A DNA stretch of 64,000 bases, from assembly GCF_030287405.1 (NCBI RefSeq), contig NZ_JASVVV010000001.1:726403-790402 (forward strand). The letters are read 5' to 3'. This stretch comes from Halalkalicoccus sp. NIPERK01. Lineage in GTDB: Archaea > Halobacteriota > Halobacteria > Halobacteriales > Halalkalicoccaceae. Of this stretch, positions 52,897-61,705 are shown in pieces. The number at the start of each line of letters is the position of its first letter. Positions within the stretch are counted from its first letter, which is position 1. The position numbers and the translations under genes are program-made. The notes beneath the pieces were generated by a model. It was not told where the DNA came from, did no database searches, and was given only the letters and a program-made list of their open reading frames with translations.

Positions 52897-54006
52897 CTAT
52901 CGCCGGAGGATGAACTTCACCACGTCCTCGTCGGCGAGTTCGTGGTCGGTGCCGACCTGCTGTTCGTCGTGTTTCGCGCTCGGGCCCGAGACGCGCGCGA
53001 ACCGGAAGCGTTCCTCGAACTCCCCGCCGAGTTTCTCCATCGCGTCCTCGATATCGCTGCCTTCGCGGAGGATCAGCGGCTCCTCGTAGTCGACGCCGCG
53101 GCCGGGCTTGTCCATGTAGATCCGCATCAACCCGAGCGTGTTCCAGATCCGCTCCTTGAGCCCCTCCAGTCCCTTCTCCTCCTCGGCGGAGATGAACGTC
53201 ACCTCCTCGGGATCGAGGTCGTGCTCGCGCAGGTCGTCGTAGACGGTTTCGAGGTACTCCCGATCGATCAGGTCGGCCTTGTTGACCGTGACGATCGAGG
53301 GGAGGTACACCCGGTTCTCCATGATCGAGTCGATCAGCCGGTCCACGTCGAGTTCCTCCCGTACCGTGACGTTCGCGTTGACGTAGCCGTGTTCGCGGAG
53401 CACCTCCTTTATCACCTCCTCGGGCAGTCCGGGGTCGTCGCTGGCGGTGACGCGGATCCCGCCCCGCCCCTTCTTGATCACCGAGAGGCTCGGCGGCTCC
53501 GTGTCGAGTCGGACCTTGTTCGCGTAGAGTTCCTCGCTCAGTCGGGCGTACTGGTCGATCTCGAACACCGAGAGGACGAAGACGACCAGATCCGCCGCGC
53601 GCACCACCGAGAGGACCTCCCGGCCGCCACCGCGGCCGCTCGCCGCCCCTTCGATCAGCCCCGGCACGTCCATGATCTGGATGTTCGCGCCGCGATACTG
53701 GAGCATACCGGGGTTCACGTTGAGAGTAGTGAACTCGTAGGAGCCGACCTCGCTCTCGGCGTTGGTAAGCGCGTTCAGCAGGGTGGATTTGCCGACGCTG
53801 GGAAAGCCCACGAGCGCGACGGTGGCGTCGCCGGTCTTCTCGACGGCGTAGCCGCTGCCGCCGCCCGCGGAGGACTGGTTCTCGAGTTTCTCCTTCTTGT
53901 CGGCGAGTTTCGCCTTCAGCCGGCCGATGTGGGCCTCGGTCGACTTGTTGTAGGGCGTCGAGGCGATCTCCTCCTCGATCGCCTCGATCTCCTCTTCCAG
54001 TCCCAT
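52897..54006 (-). CDS. DRG/Rbg family GTPase with TGS domain
   Basis: 369 residues from the ATG at 54006 (MGLEEEIEAIEEEIASTPYN). N-terminal helical hairpin, then a G domain: G1 GFPSVGKST, G2 region YEFTTLNVNPG, G3 DVPGLIEGA, G4 TVNKADL, G5 ISAEEEKG. The TGS domain is C-terminal (MRIYMDKPGRGVDYEEPLIL). DRG proteins associate with ribosomes and translation; specific function in archaea is unclear. Confidence 0.95.
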   Translation of the reverse strand: MGLEEEIEAIEEEIASTPYNKSTEAHIGRLKAKLADKKEKLENQSSAGGGSGYAVEKTGDATVALVGFPSVGKSTLLNALTNAESEVGSYEFTTLNVNPGMLQYRGANIQIMDVPGLIEGAASGRGGGREVLSVVRAADLVVFVLSVFEIDQYARLSEELYANKVRLDTEPPSLSVIKKGRGGIRVTASDDPGLPEEVIKEVLREHGYVNANVTVREELDVDRLIDSIMENRVYLPSIVTVNKADLIDREYLETVYDDLREHDLDPEEVTFISAEEEKGLEGLKERIWNTLGLMRIYMDKPGRGVDYEEPLILREGSDIEDAMEKLGGEFEERFRFARVSGPSAKHDEQQVGTDHELADEDVVKFILRR

Positions 54007-54174
54007 CGCTCCATACTCGCCGCTTCGAGCGAAAAACCCTTTCCGTTCGCACCCCCGGGTGTACCGTCTGCGAGACGTTCGCGTGAATCCCGTCGACGGA
54101 AGCGGGACCGATCGTGTAAGCGGAGCCGACTTCGATACCTTCATACCACTCGCCTGTCTCGTTAAAAATGTACG

Positions 54175-54375
54175 ATGCCAGACCCGTCGCGGTTGCGAGA
54201 CAGCACCCAGATCGTGGTCCCACCGACCGCGATCGACGACCTCAGGGACGACCTCGAGTCGGAATTCGCCGTGACGGTGTTCGACGAGTGCGAGACTGTC
54301 CGGATCATCGGTAGCCCCGTCGAGATCAAGGACGTGAACACGTATCTCGCCCGTCACGGGGTCTCGGTCCCCTGA
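54175..54375 (+). CDS. VNG_1110C-type small conserved protein
   Basis: 66 residues (MPDPSRLRDSTQIVVPPTAI). A compact alpha/beta pattern: TQIVVPPTAIDDLRDDLESE, FAVTVFDECETVRIIGSPVE, KDVNTYLARHGVSVP. Resembles the VNG_1110C family, known only from haloarchaea and without function. An AT-rich CGTTAAAAATG at 54157-54167 is only about 10 bases upstream, too close to be its TATA box, so the promoter is likely further up. Confidence 0.75.
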   Translation: MPDPSRLRDSTQIVVPPTAIDDLRDDLESEFAVTVFDECETVRIIGSPVEIKDVNTYLARHGVSVP

Positions 54376-54601
54376 GCGGAACCGACCGACGAACCCGGCC
54401 TGAATTTGCCTCGTGAATCCTATGTTTCTTCGACGGGGGACCGCGAGCCATCGAACCCGTCCGGACGGCCACCGGGGATCGAATCGAGAACGCGTGGCGG
54501 ATTCTCGTCGGTCGCGCGCTTCGATGCGCTAGGTGTGTGCCCGTCACACGCCCGCTGGGCGGAAGGCAAGTCTTAAACCCGATGCGGCGGTTCCTCCGGG
54601 T

Positions 54602-55090
54602 ATGGCTGGAACGATCGAAGCGCTCGTTCCGGGCGGCGAGGCCACCCCCGGCCCGCCGCTCGGTCCGGAGCTCGGACCCACCCCCGTAGACGTACAGGCC
54701 GTCGTCCAGGAGATCAACGACCAGACGGCGGCGTTCGACGGCACCGAAGTCCCCGTGACGGTCACCTACGAGGACGACGGCTCCTTCGAGATCGACGTCG
54801 GCGTCCCGCCGACGGCGGCGCTGATCAAGGACGAGGCCGGCTTCGAGACCGGCAGCGGCGAGCCCCAGAAGGAGTTCGTCGCGGACCTCTCGATCGACCA
54901 GGTCAAGCAGATCGCCGAACAGAAGCTTCCCGACCTGCTCGCGTACGACCTGAAGGGCGCGGCGAAGGAGGTCGTCGGCACCTGCACCTCGCTCGGCGTG
55001 ACCATCGAGGGCGAGAACCCACGCGAGTTCAAGGAACGGCTCGATTCGGGCGAGTACGACGACGAGTTCGCCGAGGAAGTCGCGGCGTAA
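54602..55090 (+). CDS. rpl11: 50S ribosomal protein L11
   Basis: 162 residues from the ATG at 54602 (MAGTIEALVPGGEATPGPPL). N-terminal rRNA-binding part GPPLGPELGPTPVDVQAVVQ and a C-terminal domain with LPDLLAYDLKGAAKEVVGTC. It binds the GTPase-associated centre of 23S rRNA. CTTAAA at 54572-54577 is 25-30 bp from the ATG, indicating a leaderless transcript. Separated from the L1-L10-L12 operon by two other genes. Confidence 0.97.
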   Translation: MAGTIEALVPGGEATPGPPLGPELGPTPVDVQAVVQEINDQTAAFDGTEVPVTVTYEDDGSFEIDVGVPPTAALIKDEAGFETGSGEPQKEFVADLSIDQVKQIAEQKLPDLLAYDLKGAAKEVVGTCTSLGVTIEGENPREFKERLDSGEYDDEFAEEVAA

Positions 55091-55135
55091 TCAGGCGACA
55101 GTTTTACCCGATATCCGCGTGACGTAGCAGTCGCT

Positions 55136-55390
55136 ATGGCTGGAGAGATCGAACACGAGGAGGAACTGAGTCGGGAGGACGCCGCGACCTACTTCGAGGA
55201 GGTCGCCGAGGGACTGCGATCGGGCGAGGCCTTCACCGTCGCAGTCGGCGACATCTCGGTCGACATCGATCCCGCGGAGACCGTCGAGTTCGGGGTCGAA
55301 CTCGAGGACGAGGACGAGGAACGCGAGTTCGAACTCGAGATCGAGTGGGAGCGCACCGAGGACGAGATCGAGATCGACGCCGAGGAGTGA
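55136..55390 (+). CDS. Amphi-Trp domain protein
   Basis: 84 residues, extremely acidic (Glu/Asp make up over a third). EELSREDAATYFEEVAEGLR, FTVAVGDISVDIDPAETVEF and FELEIEWERTEDEIEIDAEE match the amphi-Trp domain, a small conserved protein of unknown function with an amphipathic strand and one Trp. Starts 45 bp after rpl11. Confidence 0.85.
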   Translation: MAGEIEHEEELSREDAATYFEEVAEGLRSGEAFTVAVGDISVDIDPAETVEFGVELEDEDEEREFELEIEWERTEDEIEIDAEE

Positions 55391-56101
55391 TCAGACCGCG
55401 AGCAACAGCGCCGCGTAACCCCCAGCACCGAGTGCGAACGCGAAAAAGCGGCTCTCGCGTTCCTCGGGAAGCTCTTCTTTGATGGCGTTGAGTACGACCG
55501 CGCCGCCGAGGAAAGCGACCGGGACCGCGAGCGCGATCCCGGCGAGGGTCGTCGTCGTTCCGAGGGCCCACCCGGCGAGGACGCCGCCCGCGAGCACCCA
55601 TCGACCGAGTCGGTGGTAGCTCACCGAGTGGTGATGGCGAAGCCCGTAGTCGTTGACGAGGAAGTGAAGCGCCATCGCCACGGTGAAAAGCAAGAGCGAC
55701 TCGACGCCGGGGGCGATCCGGTGGACGAGGAGGTAGCCGACGATGCAGTTGTACCCGCCGAAGGAGCCGACGTGGATCCAGAAGACGGGGTCGTCGTTCG
55801 GATCGCCGTTCGAGCGCGAGCGGTAGGCGAGTCGCTCGAGCCCGTAGAAGGAGACGAACCCGGCGAGTGCGACGAGGTAGACGTGCCGGTCGAGAAACCC
55901 CGCGAGGGGGGCGACGGCCTCGAACGCACGCTGGTGGTCGTGCAGTTCGGGCAGCATGTGGACGAACACGTACGCGACCGAGACGCCGCCGCCGGCCGAC
56001 AGCCACCGGCTACGGGGAATCCGGTCGAGACCACGGAGCCGACCGGCCAGCAGGTGGACGGCCGCGAGACAACACGCCGCGAGGAGGGAGAGCGCCGGCA
56101 T
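55391..56101 (-). CDS. ZIP-like metal transporter family protein
   Basis: 236 residues, about seven to eight helices. The ZIP-type His motif is seen in SVAYVFVHMLPELHDHQRAF (H-x-x-P-E), and a second polar segment ALHFLVNDYGLRHHHSVSYH plus the GGAVVLNAIKEELPEERESR helix near the end. Together these suggest a ZIP-fold divalent metal carrier, though the helix 4/5 motifs are not canonical. The stop abuts the amphi-Trp stop. Confidence 0.65.
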   Translation of the reverse strand: MPALSLLAACCLAAVHLLAGRLRGLDRIPRSRWLSAGGGVSVAYVFVHMLPELHDHQRAFEAVAPLAGFLDRHVYLVALAGFVSFYGLERLAYRSRSNGDPNDDPVFWIHVGSFGGYNCIVGYLLVHRIAPGVESLLLFTVAMALHFLVNDYGLRHHHSVSYHRLGRWVLAGGVLAGWALGTTTTLAGIALAVPVAFLGGAVVLNAIKEELPEERESRFFAFALGAGGYAALLLAV

Positions 56102-56328
56102 ACGCCCGATAGACCGGTCGGACGTATGCGCTTTCCCCCGGCTACCGGTTCGACGGGTTTAAGTCGCCCATTCCACTTTTTCAGGTAGAGACAGGCCGAG
56201 ATACTGACGATCGTCCGCCGGTCGACGGGATCTCCACTGCGGCGTGGTGATCCCATCGACCCAGCTACGACCGACAGTATGCCTGTTTCACACCGTAGCA
56301 GACACGCGTCGTACTACGGAGGTGAACG
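56102..56328. promoter_or_regulatory. rpl1 promoter and long structured leader
   Basis: TTTAAG at 56158-56163 predicts a start of transcription near 56188, leaving a leader of about 140 nt, unusual here. A hairpin at 56227-56254 (GGGATC-T-CCAC-TGCGGC-GTGG-T-GATCCC) resembles the archaeal L1 mRNA/rRNA binding site. GGAGGTGA at 56318-56325 is a strong Shine-Dalgarno site. L1 autoregulation is known in archaea; its action here is inference. Confidence 0.6.
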
Positions 56329-56967
56329 ATGGCAGATCAGGACATAGAACAAGCAGTCGCTCGCGCACTCGAGGACGCCCCCCCACGGAACTTCCGTGAG
56401 ACGATCGACCTCGCGATCAACCTGCGCGATCTCGATCTCAACGATCCGTCGAACCGCGTCGACGAGAGCGTCGTCCTCCCCTCGGGAACGGGACAGGACA
56501 CGCGTATCGTCGTCTTCGCCGAGGGCGAAACCGCCGTCCGGGCCGAAACAGTCGCCGACGAGGTCCTCTCGAACGACGACCTCGAAGACCTCGGCGACGA
56601 CCAGGACGCCGCGAAGGACCTCGCCGACAACACAGACTTCTTCATCGCCGAGGCCTCGATGATGCCGCGAATCGGTGCGAGCCTCGGGCAGGTGCTCGGC
56701 CCCCGCGGGAAGATGCCGACGCCGCTCCAGCCCGACGAGGACGTCGTCGAGAACGTAAACCGGATGAAGAACACGGTGCAGGTCCGCAGCCGCGACCGAC
56801 GAACGTTCCACGCGCTCGTCGGCACCGAGGAAATGTCTGCCGAGGACATCGCGGACAACATCGACACGATCCTGCGCCGGCTGTACGGCGACCTGGAGAA
56901 GGGACCGCTCAACATCGATTCGGTCTACGTCAAGACCACGATGGGGCCGGCCGTGGAGGTGGCCTAG
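56329..56967 (+). CDS. rpl1: 50S ribosomal protein L1
   Basis: 212 residues. [20 protein letters not shown] at the start and [20 protein letters not shown] are typical of archaeal L1; the two-domain pattern is complete. It binds the L1 stalk of 23S rRNA and, in archaea, its own mRNA leader. Strong Shine-Dalgarno site upstream. Its stop directly abuts the rpl10 ATG. Confidence 0.97.
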   Translation: MADQDIEQAVARALEDAPPRNFRETIDLAINLRDLDLNDPSNRVDESVVLPSGTGQDTRIVVFAEGETAVRAETVADEVLSNDDLEDLGDDQDAAKDLADNTDFFIAEASMMPRIGASLGQVLGPRGKMPTPLQPDEDVVENVNRMKNTVQVRSRDRRTFHALVGTEEMSAEDIADNIDTILRRLYGDLEKGPLNIDSVYVKTTMGPAVEVA

Positions 56968-58011
56968 ATGAGCACCACACAGACCGAACGCAAAACGGAG
57001 AACCTCCCCGAGTGGAAGCGCGAAGAGGTCGACGAACTCGTCGAGATGCTCGACTCGTACGCGAGCGTCGGCGTCGTCAACATCGCCGGCATCCCGAGCA
57101 GACAGCTCCAGAACATGCGCCGTGACCTCCACGGCAGCGCGGAGCTGCGCGTCAGTCGAAACACGCTGCTGGTCCGCGCGCTCGAGGACGTCAACGACGG
57201 CCTCGAGGAGCTGACGGGACACGTCACGGGACAGGTCGGCGTCATCGGGACGAACGACAACCCGTTCGGGCTGTACAAACAGCTCGAGGAGTCGAAGACG
57301 CCCGCACCGATCGGTGCCGGCGAGGTCGCGCCGAACGACATCGTCATCCCCGAGGGCGATACCGGCGTGGACCCCGGCCCGTTCGTCGGCGAACTCCAGC
57401 AGGTCGGCGCCGCCGCCCGGATTCAGGACGGCTCGATCCACGTCACCGAGGACTCGCAGGTCCTCTCGGAGGGCGAGGAGGTCTCGCAGGACCTCGCGAA
57501 CGTCCTCTCGGAGCTCGGCATCGAGCCCAAGGAGGTCGGACTCGACCTTCGATCCGTCTACAGCGAGGGCATCCTCTTCGATCCCGAGGACCTCGCGATC
57601 GACGTCGACGAGTACCGCGCGGACATCGAGGCCGCCGCCGCCGGCGCGCGGAACCTCTCGATCAACGCCGTCTACCCGACGACCCAGACGGCACCCGCGC
57701 TGCTCTCGAAGGCGACGGGCGAGGCGAAGAGCCTCGGCCTGTTCGCCGCCATCGAGAGCCCCGACCTCGCCGACGACCTCGTGAGCAAGGCCGACGCGCA
57801 GGTGCGCGCACTTGCCGCACGGATCGACGACGAGGAGGCCCTTCCCGAGGAGCTTCGCGGCGTCGAAGCGCCCGAGCCCGCGGAGGAAGAGACCGACGCG
57901 GAAGCGGACGAGGAAGAACAGGCTGACGAAGACGAGGCCGACGCCGAACCCGAGGACGACGACGATGACGACGACGCGGGCGGCGAAGGTCTCGGAGCGA
58001 TGTTCGGATAA
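56968..58011 (+). CDS. rpl10: 50S ribosomal protein L10 (acidic P0)
   Basis: 347 residues, the long archaeal P0-like form. [20 protein letters not shown] and [20 protein letters not shown] at the start bind rRNA; the C-terminal part carries L12-binding helices and ends in an Asp/Glu run followed by [19 protein letters not shown] just inside the end of rpl1 serves as Shine-Dalgarno. It anchors the P-stalk for elongation factors. Confidence 0.97.
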   Translation: MSTTQTERKTENLPEWKREEVDELVEMLDSYASVGVVNIAGIPSRQLQNMRRDLHGSAELRVSRNTLLVRALEDVNDGLEELTGHVTGQVGVIGTNDNPFGLYKQLEESKTPAPIGAGEVAPNDIVIPEGDTGVDPGPFVGELQQVGAAARIQDGSIHVTEDSQVLSEGEEVSQDLANVLSELGIEPKEVGLDLRSVYSEGILFDPEDLAIDVDEYRADIEAAAAGARNLSINAVYPTTQTAPALLSKATGEAKSLGLFAAIESPDLADDLVSKADAQVRALAARIDDEEALPEELRGVEAPEPAEEETDAEADEEEQADEDEADAEPEDDDDDDDAGGEGLGAMFG

Positions 58012-58026
58012 CGAGGAGATACCAAA

Positions 58027-58362
58027 ATGGAATACGTTTACGCAGCACTCATCCTGAACGAGACCGGCGAAGAGATCAACGAAGACAACCTGACCAGCGT
58101 CCTCGAGGCCGCTGGTACCGACGTCGAGGAGTCCCGAGTGAAGGCGCTCGTCGCCGCCCTCGAGGACGTCGACATCGACGAGGCCGTCGAGCAGGCCGCC
58201 GCCGTTCCCGCCGCGGGCGGGGCGGCCGGTGGCGCCGCGGGCGGCGAGGGCGACGAGGCCGACGAAGGCGGCGAGGCCGAGGAAGAGGCCGAAGCCGAGG
58301 AAGAAGAGGACGACGAGGACGACGACGCGGGCGGCGAGGGCCTCGGCCAGCTGTTCGGCTAG
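58027..58362 (+). CDS. rpl12: 50S ribosomal protein L12 (P1)
   Basis: 111 residues: helical dimerisation part [20 protein letters not shown], Ala/Gly hinge ([16 protein letters not shown]) and acidic tail ending [14 protein letters not shown], the same end as L10, which binds elongation factors. GAGGAGAT at 58013-58020 is the Shine-Dalgarno site. Last gene of the rpl1-rpl10-rpl12 operon; a T-rich run (ccgtttatttt) at 58383-58393 probably terminates it. Confidence 0.97.
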   Translation: MEYVYAALILNETGEEINEDNLTSVLEAAGTDVEESRVKALVAALEDVDIDEAVEQAAAVPAAGGAAGGAAGGEGDEADEGGEAEEEAEAEEEEDDEDDDAGGEGLGQLFG

Positions 58363-58462
58363 ACGCCTCGATACGAGTTCTTCCGTTTATTTTCCGCGTG
58401 AAGAGGGGACGCTCCGCTCGCAAGCCCGGAGGTTCAAATACGGAACCGGGTCCAGAGGGGTC

Positions 58463-59654
58463 GTGGATCTCGGCGTCACCGTCACCAGCGACCCCTCGTT
58501 CGCGCTCCAGGCGCTCGCGTTCGTCCTCGGTGGCGTCCTTCTGGGGACCGCGAGCGGCCTGACGCCGGGACTGCACGCGAACAACTTCGCGCTGATCCTC
58601 GCCGGACTCGCGCCGTTGATCCCGGGTCCGCCGCTTCTGGTCGGCGCGGCGATGCTCTCGGCGGGCGTCGCCCATACCTTTCTCGACGTGGTGCCGGCGC
58701 TCGCGCTCGGCGTCCCCGACGCGGACATGGCGGTGATCGCGTTGCCGGGGCATCGCCTCGTGCTCGAAGGGCGTGGCTACGAGGCGCTGCGCCTCTCGGC
58801 GATGGGCAGCGCCCTCGCCGTCGTGTTCGCCGTGCCGCTCGCGGTCCCGGTGACGCTGGTGATGGTCGAGGCGTGGCCGACGCTCGCGGCGAACATGCCG
58901 CTCGTTCTCGGAACCGTGGTCGCGATCATGCTCCTCACGGAGAACTCGGTTTCAGGACTCGTCGGCGGGGTGCTCGCCTTCTCGATCAGCGCTCTCTTGG
59001 GAATAACGACGCTCGACCTCGCCCCGGACGCACCGCTGTACGGCGACGTCCTCGCGCCGCTGTTCGCGGGGCTCTTTGGCGCACCGATCCTGGTCGCCCC
59101 GGCGGGCGGTGTTGCTGCCCGCGGCGGCCGGCGCGCTCGCGGGTGCGGTCGTCGGCTACCTTCCGGGGGTATCGAGCGCCATCGCGGCCGTGATCGCGCT
59201 GTTGGCGCTTCCGGGTTCGAGCGGCGACCGGGGGTTCGTGATCGCGACCAGCGGGGTCAACACCGCCAACACGATCTTCGCGCTGTTCGCGCTGGTGGCG
59301 CTCGGCGCACCCCGGACGGGCGTGCTCGTCGCGCTCGAACGCACCGAGGTACCGCTGAACCTCCCCGTTCTGCTTTCGAGCGTCGCCATCGCCGCCGCAA
59401 TCGGGTTCGTCCTCGTTCTGGTCGTCGGCGACTGGTATCTTCGGGTCATCGGGCGGGTCGATTACACAAAACTCTGTCTCGTGGTTCTCACACTGCTCGT
59501 GGTGCTGTCGTACGCTTTCGCGGGCGCGATCGGTATCGTCGTCTTCCTCGTGAGCGCGCTCGTCGGGTTCGTCCCCGTGCGCTTCGGGGCGAACCGCGTC
59601 CATCTGATGGGCGTTTTGATCGGGCCGATCGCGCTGTTCTACTACGGGCTCTGA
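58463..59654 (+). pseudogene. TctA-like permease, frame-broken
   Basis: Two overlapping frames cover one protein. Part 1: GTG 58463 (VDLGVTVTSDPSFALQALAF) with GTASGLTPGLHANNFALILA, a TctA/DUF112-type signature, reads in frame to about 59100 (FGAPILVAP). Part 2 then continues in the +1 frame from about 59103 (AVLLPAAAGALAGAVVGYLP then GVSSAIAAVIALLALPG) to the stop at 59652-59654. The net length is 3n+1, and the linker between the helices is shorter than usual, so a deletion or an indel is likely rather than only a one-base error. TTCAAATA at 58433-58440 is a promoter. The gene belongs to the TctA family of tricarboxylate or sugar-acid permeases. Confidence 0.75.
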
Positions 59655-59755
59655 TCTCGATATGGATCGGTCGATCCCCCGATTCCGTTGGGGCGAATAG
59701 CACGGCCCGATCGGGAACGACAACGGTTAAAAGCGCCGCGAGGTAAGGACGGGGT

Positions 59756-59935
59756 ATGAGTCAGTCCCAACAGAAGCAGGCGCGAAAGTGCGTCTCGTGT
59801 GGGATCAACATCTCGGGGACCAACGCCGCCCGGTTCGCGTGTCCCGAGTGTGGAACCCGGATCTACCGCTGTGCGAAATGTCGCAAGCAGAGCAACCTCT
59901 ACGAGTGTCCCGATTGCGGTTTCACGGGGCCCTGA
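59756..59935 (+). CDS. HVO_2753-type zinc-finger protein
   Basis: 59 residues from the ATG at 59756 ([20 protein letters not shown]), too short for many gene finders. Four CxxC knuckles: KCVSCG, FACPECG, YRCAKCR and YECPDCG, giving two zinc sites. This is the family of haloarchaeal small zinc-finger proteins, whose Haloferax member is known to affect swarming and biofilm (established for that protein, not tested here). The gene ends two bases before the eEF1B gene, so it belongs to that operon. Confidence 0.9.
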   Translation: MSQSQQKQARKCVSCGINISGTNAARFACPECGTRIYRCAKCRKQSNLYECPDCGFTGP

Positions 59936-59937
59936 TC

Positions 59938-60204
59938 ATGGGCAAGGTCGCCGCGAAACTCAAGGTGATGCCCCAGAGCCCCGAGATCGACCTCGACGAG
60001 CTTCAGGACCGCCTCGAGGGGTCGCTCCCCGAGGGCGCGAAGATCAACGGGTTCGAGCGTGACGACGTCGCCTTCGGCCTCGTGGCGCTGCTCCCGACCG
60101 TGATCGTCCCCGACGACGCAGGAGGGACGGAGGCCGTCGAGGAGCGCTTCTCGGAGGTCGAGGGCGTCGAGAGCGTCGAAGTCGAGAACGTCGGCCGCAT
60201 CTAA
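59938..60204 (+). CDS. ef1b: Elongation factor 1-beta (GTP/GDP exchange)
   Basis: 88 residues ([20 protein letters not shown]). [20 protein letters not shown] and [20 protein letters not shown] are the archaeal EF-1beta signature. It recycles EF-1alpha-GDP. Second gene of the zinc-finger unit. Its downstream region contains an unusual array of hairpins (see the two 41-nt cassettes). Confidence 0.95.
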   Translation: MGKVAAKLKVMPQSPEIDLDELQDRLEGSLPEGAKINGFERDDVAFGLVALLPTVIVPDDAGGTEAVEERFSEVEGVESVEVENVGRI

Positions 60205-60206
60205 CG

Positions 60207-60247
60207 AAAGCCCTCACAGCCGCTTGACAGCGGCTGTTCGCCCTTTT
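60207..60247 (+). repeat. 41-nt hairpin cassette, unit 1
   Basis: Flank AAAGCCCTCAC, an 18-nt self-complementary core (AGCCGC-TTGACA-GCGGCT), flank GTTCGCCCTTTT. The stem plus T-run fits a terminator for ef1b; the near-identical flanks with a different core in unit 2 are unusual. Confidence 0.7.
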
Positions 60248-60257
60248 CATTTCCACA

Positions 60258-60298
60258 AAAGCCTTCACGGCAGACTGGCGTCTGCCGCTCGCCCTTTT
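60258..60298 (+). repeat. 41-nt hairpin cassette, unit 2
   Basis: Flank AAAGCCTTCAC, an 18-nt core (GGCAGAC-TGGC-GTCTGCC), flank GCTCGCCCTTTT and two more T/A bases. Same length and layout as unit 1, but the core bases differ while pairing is kept. Confidence 0.7.
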
Positions 60299-60322
60299 TA
60301 TGTTCTCCAGGTCCGTCAGGTC

Positions 60323-60344
60323 GCGGCGCGGGATTCCGCGCCGC
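60323..60344. terminator. Perfect GC-rich hairpin
   Basis: GCGGCGCGG-GATT-CCGCGCCGC, 9-bp perfect stem, 4-nt loop. Third hairpin between the convergent ef1b and cystathionine synthase-like genes. Confidence 0.45.
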
Positions 60345-60370
60345 TTCCGGTATACCAGCCTTTCCCCGTT

Positions 60371-60405
60371 CGCTCAGCGGACGCCGATTCGGCGTCCGCT
60401 GAGCG
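60371..60405. terminator. Perfect 16-bp hairpin
   Basis: CGCTCAGCGGACGCCG-ATT-CGGCGTCCGCTGAGCG, perfect 16-bp stem with a 3-nt loop, unusually long. It lies 36 bp past the stop of the minus-strand metB-like gene and may end both transcripts. Role not shown. Confidence 0.5.
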
Positions 60406-60440
60406 AGGCCACCACTCCACTGTGAGCGGCCCTCCGGCAC

Positions 60441-61616
60441 TCAGTTCACGGCGGTGTCGATCGCCTGCTCCAGATCCGCGATCAGGTCCTCGCCGTTCTC
60501 GATGCCGACGCTCACCCGGATCAGGCCGTCGGTGAGCCCCGCCGCGACCCGCTCCTCGCGGGGAATCGCCGCGTGGGTCATCGGCGCGGGCTGCTCGATC
60601 AGGCTCTCGACACCGCCGAGGCTCTCGGCCAGCGTGAACACCTCCGTCTCGGAGACGAGGGTGCTCGCCTCTTCGAGGGTGCCGTTGAGTTCGAAGCTCA
60701 ACATCCCGCCGAAGTCGTCCATCTGCTCGGCGGCGATCTCGTGGCCCGGATGCGATTCGAGGCCGGGATAGAACACCCTATCCACGTCGGCGTGATCGTC
60801 GAGCCACCCCGCGATCTTCCGGGCGTTCTCGCAGTGACGATCCATTCTCACAGGCAAGGTCTTCGTCCCCCGGAGGACCAGAAAACAGTCGAAGGGACCG
60901 GGCGTCGCGCCCACGGAGTTCTGGTAGAAGCCGAAGCGCTCGTCGAGGTCCGCGTCGTCGGTCACTAGCGCGCCGGCGACCACGTCCGAATGCCCGCCGA
61001 GGTACTTCGTCAGCGAGTGACAGACCACGTCCGCGCCGAGTTCGAGCGGGCGCTGGAGGTACGGCGTGGCGAAGGTGTTGTCGATCGCGCAGAGCGCGTC
61101 GTGTTCGTGTGCAATCGCGCTCGCGCCCTCGATGTCGACGATCGACATGAGTGGATTCGTGGGCGTTTCGAGCCACAGTAGCTCCGTGTTCTCTCGGAAC
61201 GCCGCCTCGATCTCGTCGAGGTCGGTCATGTCCACGAACGTAAACTCGATGTCGTAGTCCTCGTAGACCTGCGTGAAGATGCGGTGGGTCCCGCCGTAGA
61301 CGTCCTCGCCGGTGACGACGTGATCGCCGGATTCGAGCAGGTTACAGACGGTGTTGATCGCACCCATCCCCGAGGAGAAGGCCCGCCCGAACTCGCCGCC
61401 CTCGAGCGAGGCGAGGTTCGCCTCCAGATCCGTCCGGGTGGGGTTCCCGGTACGGGAATACTCGTAGCCGCGATGCTCGCCGGGGGCGTCCTGCACGTAC
61501 GTCGAGTTGGCGTGGATCGGCGTCATGAGCGCGCCCGTCTCCTCGTCGGGGACCTGCCCGGCGTGGATCGCGCGGGTCTCGATTCGCTTCGTGGTGGATT
61601 CCTCGGAGTCGTCCAT
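60441..61616 (-). CDS. Cystathionine gamma-synthase/lyase-type PLP enzyme
   Basis: 391 residues. Motifs: GYEYSRTGNPTRTDLEANLA, the AFSSGMGAINTV and LETPTNPLMSIVDIEG, IDNTFATPYLQRPLELGAD, and SLTKYLGGHSDVVAGAL (PLP lysine); C-terminal GGVESLIEQPAPMTHAAIPR and LIRVSVGIEN. Cys/Met metabolism family: synthase, beta/gamma-lyase or O-acetylhomoserine sulfhydrylase cannot be separated. Convergent with ef1b. Confidence 0.92.
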   Translation of the reverse strand: MDDSEESTTKRIETRAIHAGQVPDEETGALMTPIHANSTYVQDAPGEHRGYEYSRTGNPTRTDLEANLASLEGGEFGRAFSSGMGAINTVCNLLESGDHVVTGEDVYGGTHRIFTQVYEDYDIEFTFVDMTDLDEIEAAFRENTELLWLETPTNPLMSIVDIEGASAIAHEHDALCAIDNTFATPYLQRPLELGADVVCHSLTKYLGGHSDVVAGALVTDDADLDERFGFYQNSVGATPGPFDCFLVLRGTKTLPVRMDRHCENARKIAGWLDDHADVDRVFYPGLESHPGHEIAAEQMDDFGGMLSFELNGTLEEASTLVSETEVFTLAESLGGVESLIEQPAPMTHAAIPREERVAAGLTDGLIRVSVGIENGEDLIADLEQAIDTAVN

Positions 61617-61705
61617 ACACGCTGTCGCGTGGCCGGGTCGATTACTCTTGTCCTCGACGGATCATACGATTTATAACCGTCACGGGGTAACTCGTCGGTA
61701 CGACT

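Noticed and set aside
58463-59654. Programmed frameshift in the TctA-like gene
   Set aside because: No slippery run or stimulatory structure is evident; an indel or deletion is simpler.
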